Assembly (NCBI GenBank): GCA_002914845.1
Contig: JXTC01000137.1
Span: 488,682-552,681 of the forward strand
Source: Trema orientale
Taxonomy: Eukaryota > Streptophyta > Magnoliopsida > Rosales > Cannabaceae
DNA: 64,000 nucleotides
Direction: 5' to 3'
Positions 34,907 through 45,630 of the stretch are shown in pieces. Each line of letters starts with the position of its first letter. Position 1 is the first letter of the stretch. The position numbers and the translations under genes were made by a program. The notes beneath the pieces were generated by a model. The model made no database searches and had not been told where the DNA came from. It worked only from the letters and a program-made list of their open reading frames with translations.

Positions 34907-34915
34907 TATATAAAG
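34907..34915 (+). promoter_or_regulatory. TATA box of the F-box gene
   Basis: TATATAAAG stands about 100 bp to the right of the Mutator-like element's target duplication. It is followed by a leader (about 34940-35182) that ends at a plausible donor CTCTG|GTAAGA at 35183. A 5' untranslated intron then runs to near 35630, just before the start codon at 35664. Confidence 0.6.
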
Positions 34916-35663
34916 ACTCTAGAGCATTCTCATTCGAAAAAAAAAAAAAAAGAGACTCTCGAGAGGATCGTCATCCACTTGCCCCAAAAGGACCGTTCTT
35001 TGATCTTTCTGCTTTTGCTTTTGCCTTTTGGTCTGCTTACGCTGTGTGCGCTTTCAAGGGCCAAAGTCGAAGCAAAGCCACCCGCTCTCTCTCTCTTTGA
35101 TATCTAATCTTCTCTGGCTCACTCACTCTCACTCTCTCAGCCGCAACGCAACCAGCCTTTTCTCAGACTCGATTTGACTCTGGTAAGAAAAGGTATGCTA
35201 TCCCTCACTCTAAGTAAAAGATTAATATATTTGCTTTTATGTATCTTTTGTTTGAAGTTTTGTTCGTTTAGTTGAGATTTTACGTACTGATTATATTAAT
35301 AGGTACACATTGATCACCTGACCTGATTTGATTCGTTAATTGTATAGATACTGTTGTTGTTGTTGTTGTTTTTTTCCCTCAGCTTTTATCTATGTGGATC
35401 TTACCGTAATCTATAATATATGTATATGATCTATCGTCGAAAGTCTGATGATTATATCAAAGCAGCTTTTTGCCATTTGCCTGCCTAACTCTAAAATTTC
35501 CAACTTTTTTGTTGATTTGATCATAAGCATAAAATACACAAGACTTTCATTGATTGATTCGATAGAACAACTAATTGATAATTGATGTTTTTTCAAAAAA
35601 AAAAAAAAAGTCCCTGCTTTCTTACTTGGAGAGAAGAGAAGAGAAGAGAAGAGAAGAGAAGAG

Positions 35664-37034
35664 ATGAGCAAGATGAGCAAATCAAAGTCGGGAACGGGAT
35701 TTATGGATCAACTCCCCACTGAGATTCTTACCCTAATTTTCTCCAAGTTATCAGTGAAAACTCTTGGACGAATTAAGTGTGTGTGTAAACTCTGGTCGCG
35801 AACTATCGACGACGGCATCCCATATGAGCCTGGAAGCATGGAAGACTCTGCATTCTTGGTTATTGCCGAGTCCAGCCATAGAAAGCCAAGCATGATTTGG
35901 AAATCAGACGGATCGGCCACCTTTCTCAAAATTAGTTCGCGTGTATTTTCCGAGTTCGCTGGATCAGAAAATTTTACCTGGTATAACTTTTCCAGGACTC
36001 TTGAATCAGAAGGGTTTTATGTTGATAATAGTTGCCATGGGCTTGTTTGCTTTGCTAGAAAAGGATTAGCCTGTTTGCTTAATCCTTTGACGCAACAGAT
36101 TATAGAGTTGCCGCCTCCAGCTCAATCTACCCTCCAATTAGTTGGTGACGGCCATTCTTCCTATAGTAAGTACGGACTGGGGTTTGATAGCGTAACAAGA
36201 ACGTACAAGGTTGTTCGCGTTTTTCATCCGGTGAATCATGTATATGGGGAATGCAAGAAAGACTATTCCACTGTCACTATGAATACTCAGATATGCACTC
36301 TTGGGGTTGGGAAGAAGGTCTCGTCATGGAGACCCATAACCTGCGTTCCTCCTCGTCCTTTACCCTTAGTCTCTGTGGCCGTTTTAGCTGGTGGATTTCT
36401 TCACTGGGTTACTGTCGCTATAATTGAAAGATGTGAATCAGTAGAGGAAGCCTTGAATAGGCATAAAATTGTCGCTTTTCATCTAAGCAAGGAGGAATTC
36501 CGCTTGATTTCTTTGCCTCGCTCGCTTTTCACTGGCCGTATTCTTTCCTACCACATGGTTGATCTTGGAGGAGTTTTGGGAGTTGTTGATAGGTCCCGTA
36601 AAGATATGGGTTTGGACATATGGACGATGAAAGATCATGACAAGGAAGAATGGGTTAATACTTGCTGTATAAGACTACCAATTCCCCGTCCTGATTTTTT
36701 TACTTCTAAATCAGTTATAGGGCCATGGGAGAATGGTAAACTACTGCTCAGGTACGGTCTAAGCTTAATTTCCTTTGACCCAAACAAGAAACGGTGGAGA
36801 CACATCTACACTCTAGGGCTCAAACACGATAAACAATCAGAGAATAATAATAAGCTGCTGTTACGCAGAACTTCCGCCACAGGCTATTTTTACCATCTTG
36901 ACGCTGAGGAATGGGCAAGGACCGAGCTTCCACCGGGGTTTTACGATGTAGAAGGAATATCATGTTTCTACACAGAGAGCCTACTTTTACTCTCTCCTTT
37001 TAGCAAGAGCTCTCCTTTCAGGAAGAGTGATTGA
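35664..37034 (+). CDS. F-box protein with F-box-associated (FBA) domain
   Basis: A single uninterrupted exon of 456 codons. F-box proteins dock to SKP1 within SCF E3 ubiquitin ligases and pick substrates. The F-box spans about residues 14-54 (DQLPTEILTLIFSKLSVKTL, then CVCKLW). An FBA-type region follows with the typical phrases SCHGLVCF (about 124), LLNPLTQQIIELPP (about 138) and YGLGFDSVTRTYKVVRV (about 169). The length is normal for this very large plant family. The ATG at 35664 is preceded by an AGAGA microsatellite (35630-35662); a second ATG three codons later is also usable. The leader probably contains an intron (donor 35183). The Mutator-like element ends about 100 bp upstream of the TATA box. 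The specific substrate cannot be told from the sequence. Confidence 0.93.
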   Translation: MSKMSKSKSGTGFMDQLPTEILTLIFSKLSVKTLGRIKCVCKLWSRTIDDGIPYEPGSMEDSAFLVIAESSHRKPSMIWKSDGSATFLKISSRVFSEFAGSENFTWYNFSRTLESEGFYVDNSCHGLVCFARKGLACLLNPLTQQIIELPPPAQSTLQLVGDGHSSYSKYGLGFDSVTRTYKVVRVFHPVNHVYGECKKDYSTVTMNTQICTLGVGKKVSSWRPITCVPPRPLPLVSVAVLAGGFLHWVTVAIIERCESVEEALNRHKIVAFHLSKEEFRLISLPRSLFTGRILSYHMVDLGGVLGVVDRSRKDMGLDIWTMKDHDKEEWVNTCCIRLPIPRPDFFTSKSVIGPWENGKLLLRYGLSLISFDPNKKRWRHIYTLGLKHDKQSENNNKLLLRRTSATGYFYHLDAEEWARTELPPGFYDVEGISCFYTESLLLLSPFSKSSPFRKSD

Positions 37035-37797
37035 TCAAGTGTAATTTGTTTTTTTTGTTTCCATAATTTATAATTAAAATGTACCCTCAAATCTGCTTTC
37101 TGTTTATCAGACAATCTTTAAATGCTAATAAAAGAACTTCACAGAATCTGCAGTTACACCCTGAAGATTTCAATTACCAACCAAAATCTAGAAAAAGGAC
37201 ATGAAAAAGTTAATTTTGAGCTATACTCTTAAAAAAAAAAAGGAAAAAAATTGAAAAAAGAGGAATAGAAGTTTCAGCTTGGATCTACCAACTTCCAAAA
37301 CTTGACAGCTTATATTCTAAAGTAATTTTTCAGGTGTGATTTTCATTAAAATGCAAACCGTAAAGTTATAAGCAGACATATCATAAAAATAGCAGACGAA
37401 ATAGTTGGTTAAACCACCCAAAATTATAAAGAGAAAAGTATGCAAAACTTGTTTTAAATGGTTGATGAAGATTTTTTTTTTTAATTTTTATTTTTGAAAG
37501 TGGAATTAAAAGCTTAACACTTGCCTGAATACAAATTTGATAAGCCTAAAAGGTAATATATCAAAATTAAAAAAAATAAACATACAGTGACATTAAAGTT
37601 AAATCTCCAAAGAGATTAAACAAAGCTGGCATTATTTTTTAGATAAAAAATAATCTTTCTTATATTATCACCAATTAAATAGTGACATTTTTTTGGTGTG
37701 AAAATTTTAGTACTATAGTTGAGATCTCAAACATTATTACACGATACATATTCTTTTTCTTACTTTATCTTTCTTGTTATGTTAAAAATAATTGCAG
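37035..37797. other. F-box gene 3' flank; noncoding
   Basis: AT-rich, no exon recognised. An AATAAAA-like signal lies near 37130. Upstream exons of the aldehyde dehydrogenase relic were looked for here and not found. Confidence 0.4.
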
Positions 37798-38629
37798 GAA
37801 AGCATTGCAACAGAGTTTTTGGACAAGCTGGTAAAATGGATAGAAAACATAAAGATCACTTTTTTTTTTTATCAGGAGAAAACATAAAGATCCCAAATTT
37901 GGAAGAAGGTTGCCGGCTTGGCCCTGTTGTTAGTGGAGGACAGGTGTGATATGACAGTAAATTTCTACATTAATTTGATGAGGATATTTTTTGTCCGACT
38001 TTTCTTGAATTCAAATTTTAAGCCTGCTATAAAGTTGAAAATAGCCTAGATCTCATTTCCATTTTTCAATTAATATCTCCCAGTTGTCTGTAACAATGAC
38101 GGCATATGCAGACTCTATTGCTAATATTTATGGCTTTAGTTTTTAAATCACCTGGTATGTACTAGTTCAAAAGTATTGAAATTTGTTGCACTATAAATTT
38201 ATCATATTATCTAAAATTCAGTTCATCTGCTTCAGTATGAAAAAGTATTGAAGTTCATCTCAACGGCTAAACGTAGTGGTTTTGGACGTGAACTTGGAGA
38301 ATGGTATGATCTTCATTTCCCATCTCCCAAGTGAATTATTGACCTGATAAGTAACATTGTATTTCCTCATCGATTATTTCTCAAGAAAAGATATGTTGTA
38401 CCAAACAGCTATTAATTTTGATGGAGAGCTCAGTCTTAATCTCTCCCCTTTTTGCCATGCCATCCTTTATTCTGATTTGCCATAATTGAAATGCCTGATG
38501 CTGCCAGTGATCTAAATTTTCCCTTTTGCTTTCATCAGGGGACTTGATAACTACTTGAGCGTGAAGCCGGTTACTCAATACATCTCCGAAAAACCTTGGG
38601 GCTGGTACAAGTCCCCTTCGAAGCTGTGA
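37798..38629 (+). pseudogene. Betaine/aminoaldehyde dehydrogenase (ALDH10) fragment with internal deletion
   Basis: Three exon pieces with intact splice borders remain. Exon 37798-37943 encodes ESIATEFLDKLVKWIENIKI and, after a break, EEGCRLGPVVSGGQ. A 15-base segment (GAAAACATAAAGATC) is duplicated at 37843 and 37878 with an intervening T run, which shifts the frame. Exon 38236-38303 joins YEKVLKFISTAK directly to RSGFGRELGEW; in the intact family these lie far apart, so about 150 residues and several exons are deleted. Exon 38539-38629 encodes [20 protein letters not shown] and ends in SKL, a peroxisomal targeting signal. ALDH10 enzymes oxidise betaine aldehyde and aminoaldehydes. The N-terminal two thirds, including the catalytic cysteine region, are missing, so this is a non-functional relic. 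Confidence 0.88.
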
Positions 38630-41502
38630 AAGCTTTTCCTCGAATAAAGTAGTTATCATTACAAATATACCTGACATAAGGTGCGAGGAATAATCGATGT
38701 GAGAAAGGGAGAAATTATCAATACAAAGTAGCGGAACTATGTTAAGTTGATTATGCTAGTTTTCATGTTTTGCCCTCTATGTGCAATATTTAGCATTAAT
38801 TTAACAAGTCACGTGACTAGCTCGTGCCTTTTTTCATCCGTGTTTAACCTTTTAGTAAAGAAATGACCAAAGTGAAAATAAATTAAAAGTTTGAGTGCTA
38901 ATTTAGAGACGTTTTGAAGTTCAGAGACCAAAATGAGACAGAGATGATAGTCCAAAGGCCAAAATGGGGCATTTTCCATTCATATTTAACGTTTTAGTAA
39001 TGAGAGGGGCTAAAACGAAACAAATTAAAAATTTGAGTGCCAGTTTAGAGACATTTTAAAGTTTAAGGGCCAAAATAGGATAAGAGTGATAGTCTGAGGG
39101 GCAAAAAAAAAAATAAACCAAAAAAAACCCAAAAAAATCCAAAAAGCCTGAAATTCAATTTGGCCCGGTGGAATTAATTTCCCCCCAAGGTTGGGGTTCC
39201 TAACAAGTAAGAAGGTTCCTCCTCCTCGTTAATTTAATTTTCACAACAAAAAAAAAAAAAGGAGATTTTTTTTTCCTAGGAGTAAACAGAGGAGGTAAGT
39301 AGGGAGAAGAATTATCATCTTTAGATTTTTAAATATGTCCTCTTTAGTCACTTCCTTTCATTTTGTTAATTATGCCCTAATGAGGTGCCTTTATTCTTTG
39401 AAAGGGTGCTAATTTAATCGTCCTTAGTCCTTACAAAATGACTTGATTCAATTTCAATGTTCCAACACATAAAATAATAGAAATCAGAAGTTGCCTAGAA
39501 AATTACATTGGAATTGCTAAGAAAGGAGCATATATATAACGTCATTATAGTTTCTATTTGAGGACAAAGTTAAACGTTCCAACCACGTAAGAAACTTCAC
39601 CTTTTTAGCCTTTGAGATAGATACTAGTATAGCACATTGAGCAGCGGATAAGATAGTTCTTTTCATTTGTAAGGCGGTGCTGTGCTTGACCTCTAAGTCG
39701 TCCTTAGAGGGTGAGTACGAACCGAAAGAGACTACAGTATTTACTGTTTTTGTGATTTTTCTAAAGAACTTCAACCAAGTCAAAATGTAAGTCAATGATA
39801 GTTAAAATTTTTTAAACGAAAAGAAAATTATGTGTTCATGACCCTGGCATAGATTGCCAATTCTAGCAATGATAATTGAAAGACCCAATCTGTGGGATGA
39901 ATTATTAATTAACAATTAAAAGGTGGGTTGAGTCAAATGAGACCAAATTTAAAAATTTTATTTATTGAAATGATTAAGCTATTCTTTTCTAACAAATAGG
40001 GTTGATGGCACAATTTGCAAAAAACACATTCTTTTGATTATGCGAGAACACGATTGTTCTCATTTTGTTTTGTCTTTTCTTTTCTTTTTTTCCTTTTGTT
40101 TCAATTTTTTAAAAAGACTTTTTCTAATGTTATGCGATTTGCGAGTGCCAATTTTGTAACAAGTATCGATTTCACCACTATTTCTAAGAACTAATAAGTT
40201 GAGAGAATTAATTGCCGAAATTAAAACATTAGCTACCAATGAAATGAGGGACTACAGAATTCTCCTAAAGGATTAAGCACGACATTTGTTTGAAACTCGA
40301 GTGATATTATTGAAGAGGAACCCATGTTTTATTTTTTCTCAAAAACCAACTTTAGCTTTTTCTACAATCCGATGCTATGTAAAGTTATCAAGAAATTTGA
40401 GTTATTCAAGCTCAGTTCCATAAAAGAGTTTTTCGCATATTTGACTTCTGAATTTATTGTGAATTGGCAAACCATTCTTTGTAAACAAAAAAGAAAGACA
40501 CACAAAACAGTGACAATTAATCTTAAACATCAAGGACCATTGAACTTCTAACGAGTATATTAACATGTTTTTCCTTAGAACTTGTTATGGATTGGCAATA
40601 TAATCTATGAATTTGTTGTAGATTGGCGCATTTTTCCCACTGACAGCGCATTTTTCCCACTGACAAATCTTATTGCAATTAATCTCCTTAAAAAAATGTA
40701 ATTGCAATTAAAGACTTGGAGCTAATTGCTAACATTCACAAATTTAGGGACTTAATTGCAATTGTTTTTCAAAGACCACTTTGTCAATTAGGACAAATTT
40801 AGAGAGAAAGAGTAGCACAGACCCTCATTCTATCTGGTATGAAAGAGTTTATGACATAAATTATACATAAAACATTTAATTTGTGATAATTTGGTCTCTA
40901 AAGTTTTAATTTTTTTGTGCTTATTCCTCTTTATACTCATACTTCTTGGGTTACCCGTCGAATATATTTTTAGATGCTGCACATGTGTATTTTTTGTCAA
41001 ATATTTAACAACAACATGCTGCAATTTGGGGGACCAAATTAGGACAAAAATAAGAACTTGCAAATAATCTGAAAATTTAAGGGCTTAATTGACAAAATTA
41101 GAACTTTGGGGCCCAAATTAAGACAGTGGATAGTTTAGGGACTATTTTTTTTTGCCATTAACCCTGGTAAAAAAAATTGGGCTTTTCAGCAGCTGCCTGG
41201 AAAATACATGGGCATTGCCAAGAAAGTATGTCATATAATACTTTTCTTCCAAAGAATCCAAGGACAAATTCACGCGTTCCATTTTTCTAGCTAACTAGTA
41301 GTCTAGTCTATTTTAAGAGCAATTTTTAATTTTTTTACCTCTTGACATAAATCGATCCAGAAGCAGAGATAAGAAACTTCCTACTAATTGGTGATGCCTT
41401 CTTTATTGGGTTTTTAGTTTCACTTTTTCTTTTCTTAACCTCAAATTCGTCATAGGGGTGTCATATAATTTAGAGTAAAAAATAAAGTAAAGAAATAGGG
41501 GA
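38630..41502. other. Long noncoding stretch with repeats
   Basis: A unit of roughly 150-165 bp (phrases TTTAACCTTTTAGTAA, AGTTTGAGTGCTAATTTAGAGAC, GATAGTCCAAAGGCCAAAA) occurs twice in tandem, about 38830-38970 and 38985-39110. TTGGCGCATTTTTCCCACTGACA is partly duplicated at about 40624-40665. The sequence ending GCCATTAACCCTGG at about 41166, with several 'lose-the-colour' phrases such as GGGACTATTTTTTTT and GGGCTTAATTGAC, looks like the edge of a Mutator-type element, but its partner end was not found. No gene is supported. Confidence 0.45.
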
Positions 41503-41669
41503 GGGCTACAGTAGAGACGCTCCTACGTAGGGCCACCTTTTATACACCGTTTGATGAGAATCTGTGGGGAATGACGGGAATCTGTGGAGAATTTGTTTAT
41601 ATACAGATTCCCATCAAACGGTTTATAGATAGAGCCCTACACAGGGGCGTTCCTATTGTAGACGTGCCC
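41503..41669. mobile_element. Palindromic MITE, copy 1
   Basis: The left arm GGGCTACAGTAGAGACGC ... ACACCGTTTGATGAGAATC is complemented by the right arm ending GTAGACGTGCCC at 41669. Almost the whole 167 bp can fold into one hairpin. A close relative lies 46 bp downstream. Confidence 0.75.
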
Positions 41670-41714
41670 AAATAAATATAAGCTAAAGAAAAATAAAAGA
41701 AATAAAAATTAAAG

Positions 41715-41857
41715 GGAGAGAGCTATAGTAGGGGCGTCCCTACGTAGGGTTTCTTATACACCGTTTGATGGGAATCTATGGGGAATATATTTGTACACAG
41801 ATTCTTATCAAACGGTGTATAGACAGGATTTTACGTAGGGATGCTTAGATGCGCCCT
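41715..41857. mobile_element. Palindromic MITE, copy 2, with 8-bp target duplication
   Basis: The same family as copy 1 (shared GGGCGTCCCTACGTAGGG and ACACCGTTTGATGGGAATC). It is flanked by identical AATTAAAG at 41707-41714 and 41858-41865, an 8-bp duplication that suggests hAT-type mobilisation. It ends about 330 bp before the EDS1 start codon. Confidence 0.8.
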
Positions 41858-42190
41858 AATTAAAGACATATGTATTTGGTGTTTTAATAATTTCTCTAGT
41901 TCCAAGCAAGTCAACTACCATCAAGTCTTCCCCTTCCAAAAAATAAAAATAAAAGAGTAAATAATAACAAAATAGAGCAAGCCTATTGGCAGATGAAGTC
42001 AATCATGAGTCAGTGACTAAAAAAAGTCATCCTATACACATATATTACAGGTTTAAAGCACTGTTACCTCTCAGAATCCATTATAAGTAAAGGGTATTAT
42101 TTCCTTCAAACTCAGCACTAATAGATCAATCATAGCTGAAACCAAAGCATCAGAACCTGAAATCTAGCCAAAACAAAATTTTTTTTCAGT

Positions 42191-44679
42191 ATGGCTATGA
42201 AAGAAGAGCTTATAAAAAATGCTTACTCAGAGGCCATAACGGCTCACGGGTCGCCAGGTAAGCCGTTTCTGAAAAAATCCAGTACTGGCTCCTCTGAAGT
42301 TATTTTCAGCTTTCCGGGATCTTGGGCTGTCAAAGATTGGCATAGTGACATGTGTCAAAGACCCTTTGGAGAAAAGAAGATCAATCTTAAACTATTTCCT
42401 TCTTTGAGAAGTATTGGCAAGGAGGAAGCTGCTGATGTTAATCAAGCTTTTGAGGAAAGATTTCAACTAATATTGGAGAATCCAAAGCTTAAAGATAAGG
42501 TATGTGGTTCAAATTTTCTGAGAAACTTAATTAAATGTCATTAACTTGATCTGGCCAAAGAGTTGGATGATTTTGATATTTCAATTCCTTATCTGGGTTT
42601 TGTTATTATTCTATAATGGACTAGTATTTGTACTTTAGATTCATCCAAGTAGCCATCATGTCTAGTGAAATTCATCCTAGATTGTTGTACATGTACTTTT
42701 GGCATACTTTGTCTGTGAGCCCAAGCAATACTTCTTGATCCTAATGACATACAGTACAGATTTATATTGTGAGTTACAGACGAATTTTCTAAAAATTGTT
42801 GCTTTTGTCTTGGATTGTTCTACTCAGGTCCAAAAGGCTGCAAAAGACAAGAAGCAAGTAGTATTTACAGGGCACTCTTCTGGTGGCGCAATTGCAATTC
42901 TAGCCACAATCTGGTTTTTGGAAGAGCATAGGAAAGGAAATATCATATTCTCAACTCCACCTCTATGTCTCACTTTTGGATCTCCTCTAGTGGGAAGCCA
43001 TATCTTTTCTCATGCTCTCCGGAGAGAGAATTGGTCTGGCAACTTCATCCATTTCGTGTGGAAATATGACATCGTCCCCCGTGTCTTTCTCGCCCCTCTT
43101 TCGGCCAACAAACAACAATTTGGGAAAATTCTGAACTTCTTAAGTCAACGATCCCAGCAAGTACCGCTCCATTTAGCTCAAGATGCTCAAGATATCTTCA
43201 CGGAAGTGATGACAAATGCGTTGACTCTTACTAGCCATGTTGCTTGTAAGCTTATGGAGAGCACAAATCTGTTGCTGGAGACTGTAACAAGCTTCATTGA
43301 GCTAAGTCCTTATAGACCCTTTGGTACTTACGTCTTTCTCAATGTGGGAGAGAATCCTGTTACTTTGGACAACTCCAATGCCGTTTTGCAGCTCTTGTTC
43401 TACTCTTGCCAGCCAAGCAGTGATGATGAAGTCTTGGAGATCGCCAAAAGAAGTTTGGGAGATCATCATGGCTACGAAAGTGAGCTCCCGAACGGCTTTA
43501 GAGGGCATAATTACTCCCCAGATAAAGCAAATGCTGACGAAATCGACATGTTAAACAAGGCTGCTGATGCCTTTGGACTGGTAAAGTTCTCTTTCCCCTT
43601 TAGAAGTTGATTAACCTTTTGGAGCGAGAAACGGATTTCTTTCTAATTAGCTTAAAAAAGGCTTTTGTGAGCAAAGATTGAATTTGAATGTGTGAGAAAA
43701 AGGCTTTTCTAATTAGGAGAGGTTGTAACACTTGGTCTTTCTGATATATTATTTTGTAATGCTTGCCTGTCTTAAACTTCCGTTTTGTAAGATTATAATC
43801 CCTTTGTCGAATTCTATCCAATTCACCCCAAATTTATCTATTATTTTGACTAAATTGGACAGAATAGCCGAGAGAGTGTTCGAAATTTGGAAAGTTCGAC
43901 CTCATGTGATATTTTGGTCGAATTATGTGTTCAGTCTGTGTTTATAGGACTTGGAATACTTATTCAACATGTATATGAATTTGCAGAGTACAAGCGGCAG
44001 ATTGTGCCTGCTTGCAGCAGGTGAGTCGGAGGAGCAAAAGAAAAGAAATCAAGAAAAAGTTAAGTCAAAGGTTACAGATATGGAAAGGGCATTGAAAGAG
44101 ATAGAGCATTACAAGAACGTCTGTGAGCTTGAAAAAGTGGGGTTGTATGATTCCTTCAAGCTTCAAAAGGACCAGAAGGACTTCAAAGCCAATGTCAAGA
44201 GGCTCGAGCTAACAGGCATCTGGGATGAGATCATCGAATTGTTGAAATGGTATAAACTCCCCGATGAATTTGAGGGTCAGAGGCAGTGGATAGATCTCGG
44301 GACTCAGTACCGCCGCCTTGTCGAGCCTCTAGACATTGCCAACTACTACAGACACCTGAAGAACGAAGACACCGGACCATACATGACAAAGGGCAGGCCT
44401 AAACGCTACAGGTATCAACAACAATGGCGTGAGCATGAAAAAAAGATGGAGAAAGGATCAAGTGGGGAGTCCTGTTTTTGGGCAGATGTGGAGGAGCTTT
44501 GTTGCAATGGAAATGAAGAAGATGTTGCAAAGAAGATTCAGAAACAAGTGTTGCAGTGGGAGAAAGAAGGGGAGATGGGAAATGATGTGTTCTTACATAA
44601 GTCCACCTTTGTCAAATGGTGGAATTCACTTGATTCTGAAATCAAGTTAAACGACATCCAGCCACTCATCCATGGCTAA
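42191..44679 (+). CDS. EDS1: EDS1, lipase-like immune regulator, three exons
   Basis: Exons are 42191-42499, 42828-43580 and 43987-44679, all with GT-AG introns and phase 0, giving about 584 residues (the family is usually near 600-630). EDS1 forms exclusive heterodimers with PAD4 or SAG101 and relays signals from TIR-type NLR receptors to helper NLRs, in cytoplasm and nucleus. The N-terminal class-3 lipase fold shows GHSSG with Ser120, Asp183 (KYDIVP) and His315/316 (GDHHGYE). In Arabidopsis the equivalent triad is present although hydrolase activity is dispensable. The C-terminal EP domain (from about residue 355) contains EQKKRNQEK, DFKANVKRLEL, LVEPLDIANYYRHL and NEDTGPYM, the hallmark of the family. 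No frame breaks are seen. W-box cores (TTGAC, minus strand) are near 41908 and 41997, consistent with WRKY control but weak evidence. The MITE pair lies just upstream. Fragments of this gene recur near 50480 and 62810. Confidence 0.96.
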
Positions 44680-45630
44680 GAAGAGGCTCGGCTTCGCGAG
44701 CGACTCCCATCAGTTTTCGGTACTTTTACTAGTCGAATAACAAATAAAAGATTTGGACGCTCGTATCCATTTAGACTTGCAAATCATATAGGAATGATAA
44801 TAGTTTGTGTGCTCCTATCCATGTGTATGCTCCAGTTATGGAAGTACTGCAAAATAGTTTGTCAATAGTTTTTGTGCAGTAATGTGAGCATAATGCGTTC
44901 TTTTCATTTGCATGCTGAGAATTTTCATGTCATGCCCTTTGCTGATTCCATAGTGATGGAGCTAGGACTCCTGCGGTGTGGATTAACTGAATTGCTTTCT
45001 TCGTATTTTCATGGTTTAGCCAAGATTTAAATTCATTGAAACGTGTCTAGAGATGACTACCTAGAAGGGCTTTGTGCCTATAAAAATATCTAATTAGTCG
45101 CTATGTTAATTTTCTTAGCATTACTCCTATTGATACTCAAAAAGATTTTTACATAACAGAGCAAAGTAGCTTTTTAGAGGTGAAATGTCGACTTTAGAAC
45201 TTCTGCAAGAAATAATGATACTTATTCAAAAAAATGAAGATGCGATTGCATACTCTATTCAAGAAAATGAAAATGTGATTAGGAGAAAATGAATTTGCAT
45301 AGTACCACCACCATCACCATCACCGAACTTGCCACTGACCCGGGGTTTAAAATGTAAAAAAAAATTCAATTTTACAGAAGTTATTTTCGCACATCAGCGA
45401 CCATTTTAAGCAAAAATTGCTAGTTCGTTTACCCAATAAGCATTGTAAATGTCATGTTCTAAGACATACCAAGTTTAATAAAGCATTATAAATGTCATGT
45501 CATTGATTTAAAAAAAAAAATATGTCGTTAACTTGATTGACTAACGTTATACGTAACAACAAACAGAAATTAGTTTACAATTATTATATATTGAGGGGAA
45601 GAAAAAAAAAACCTTCGCAAAACCAGAGCT
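44680..45630. other. EDS1 3' flank; noncoding
   Basis: The first few hundred bases are the EDS1 3' untranslated region: the phrase AGTCGAATAACAAATAAAAGATTTG is conserved in the fragment at 50610-50640. The rest is AT-rich without a recognised feature. Confidence 0.5.

Noticed and set aside
42540..42827. Alternative EDS1 start at 42699 within intron 1
   Set aside because: The frame upstream of 42828 is intron sequence. Exon 1 at 42191-42499 carries the conserved N-terminus and joins in phase.
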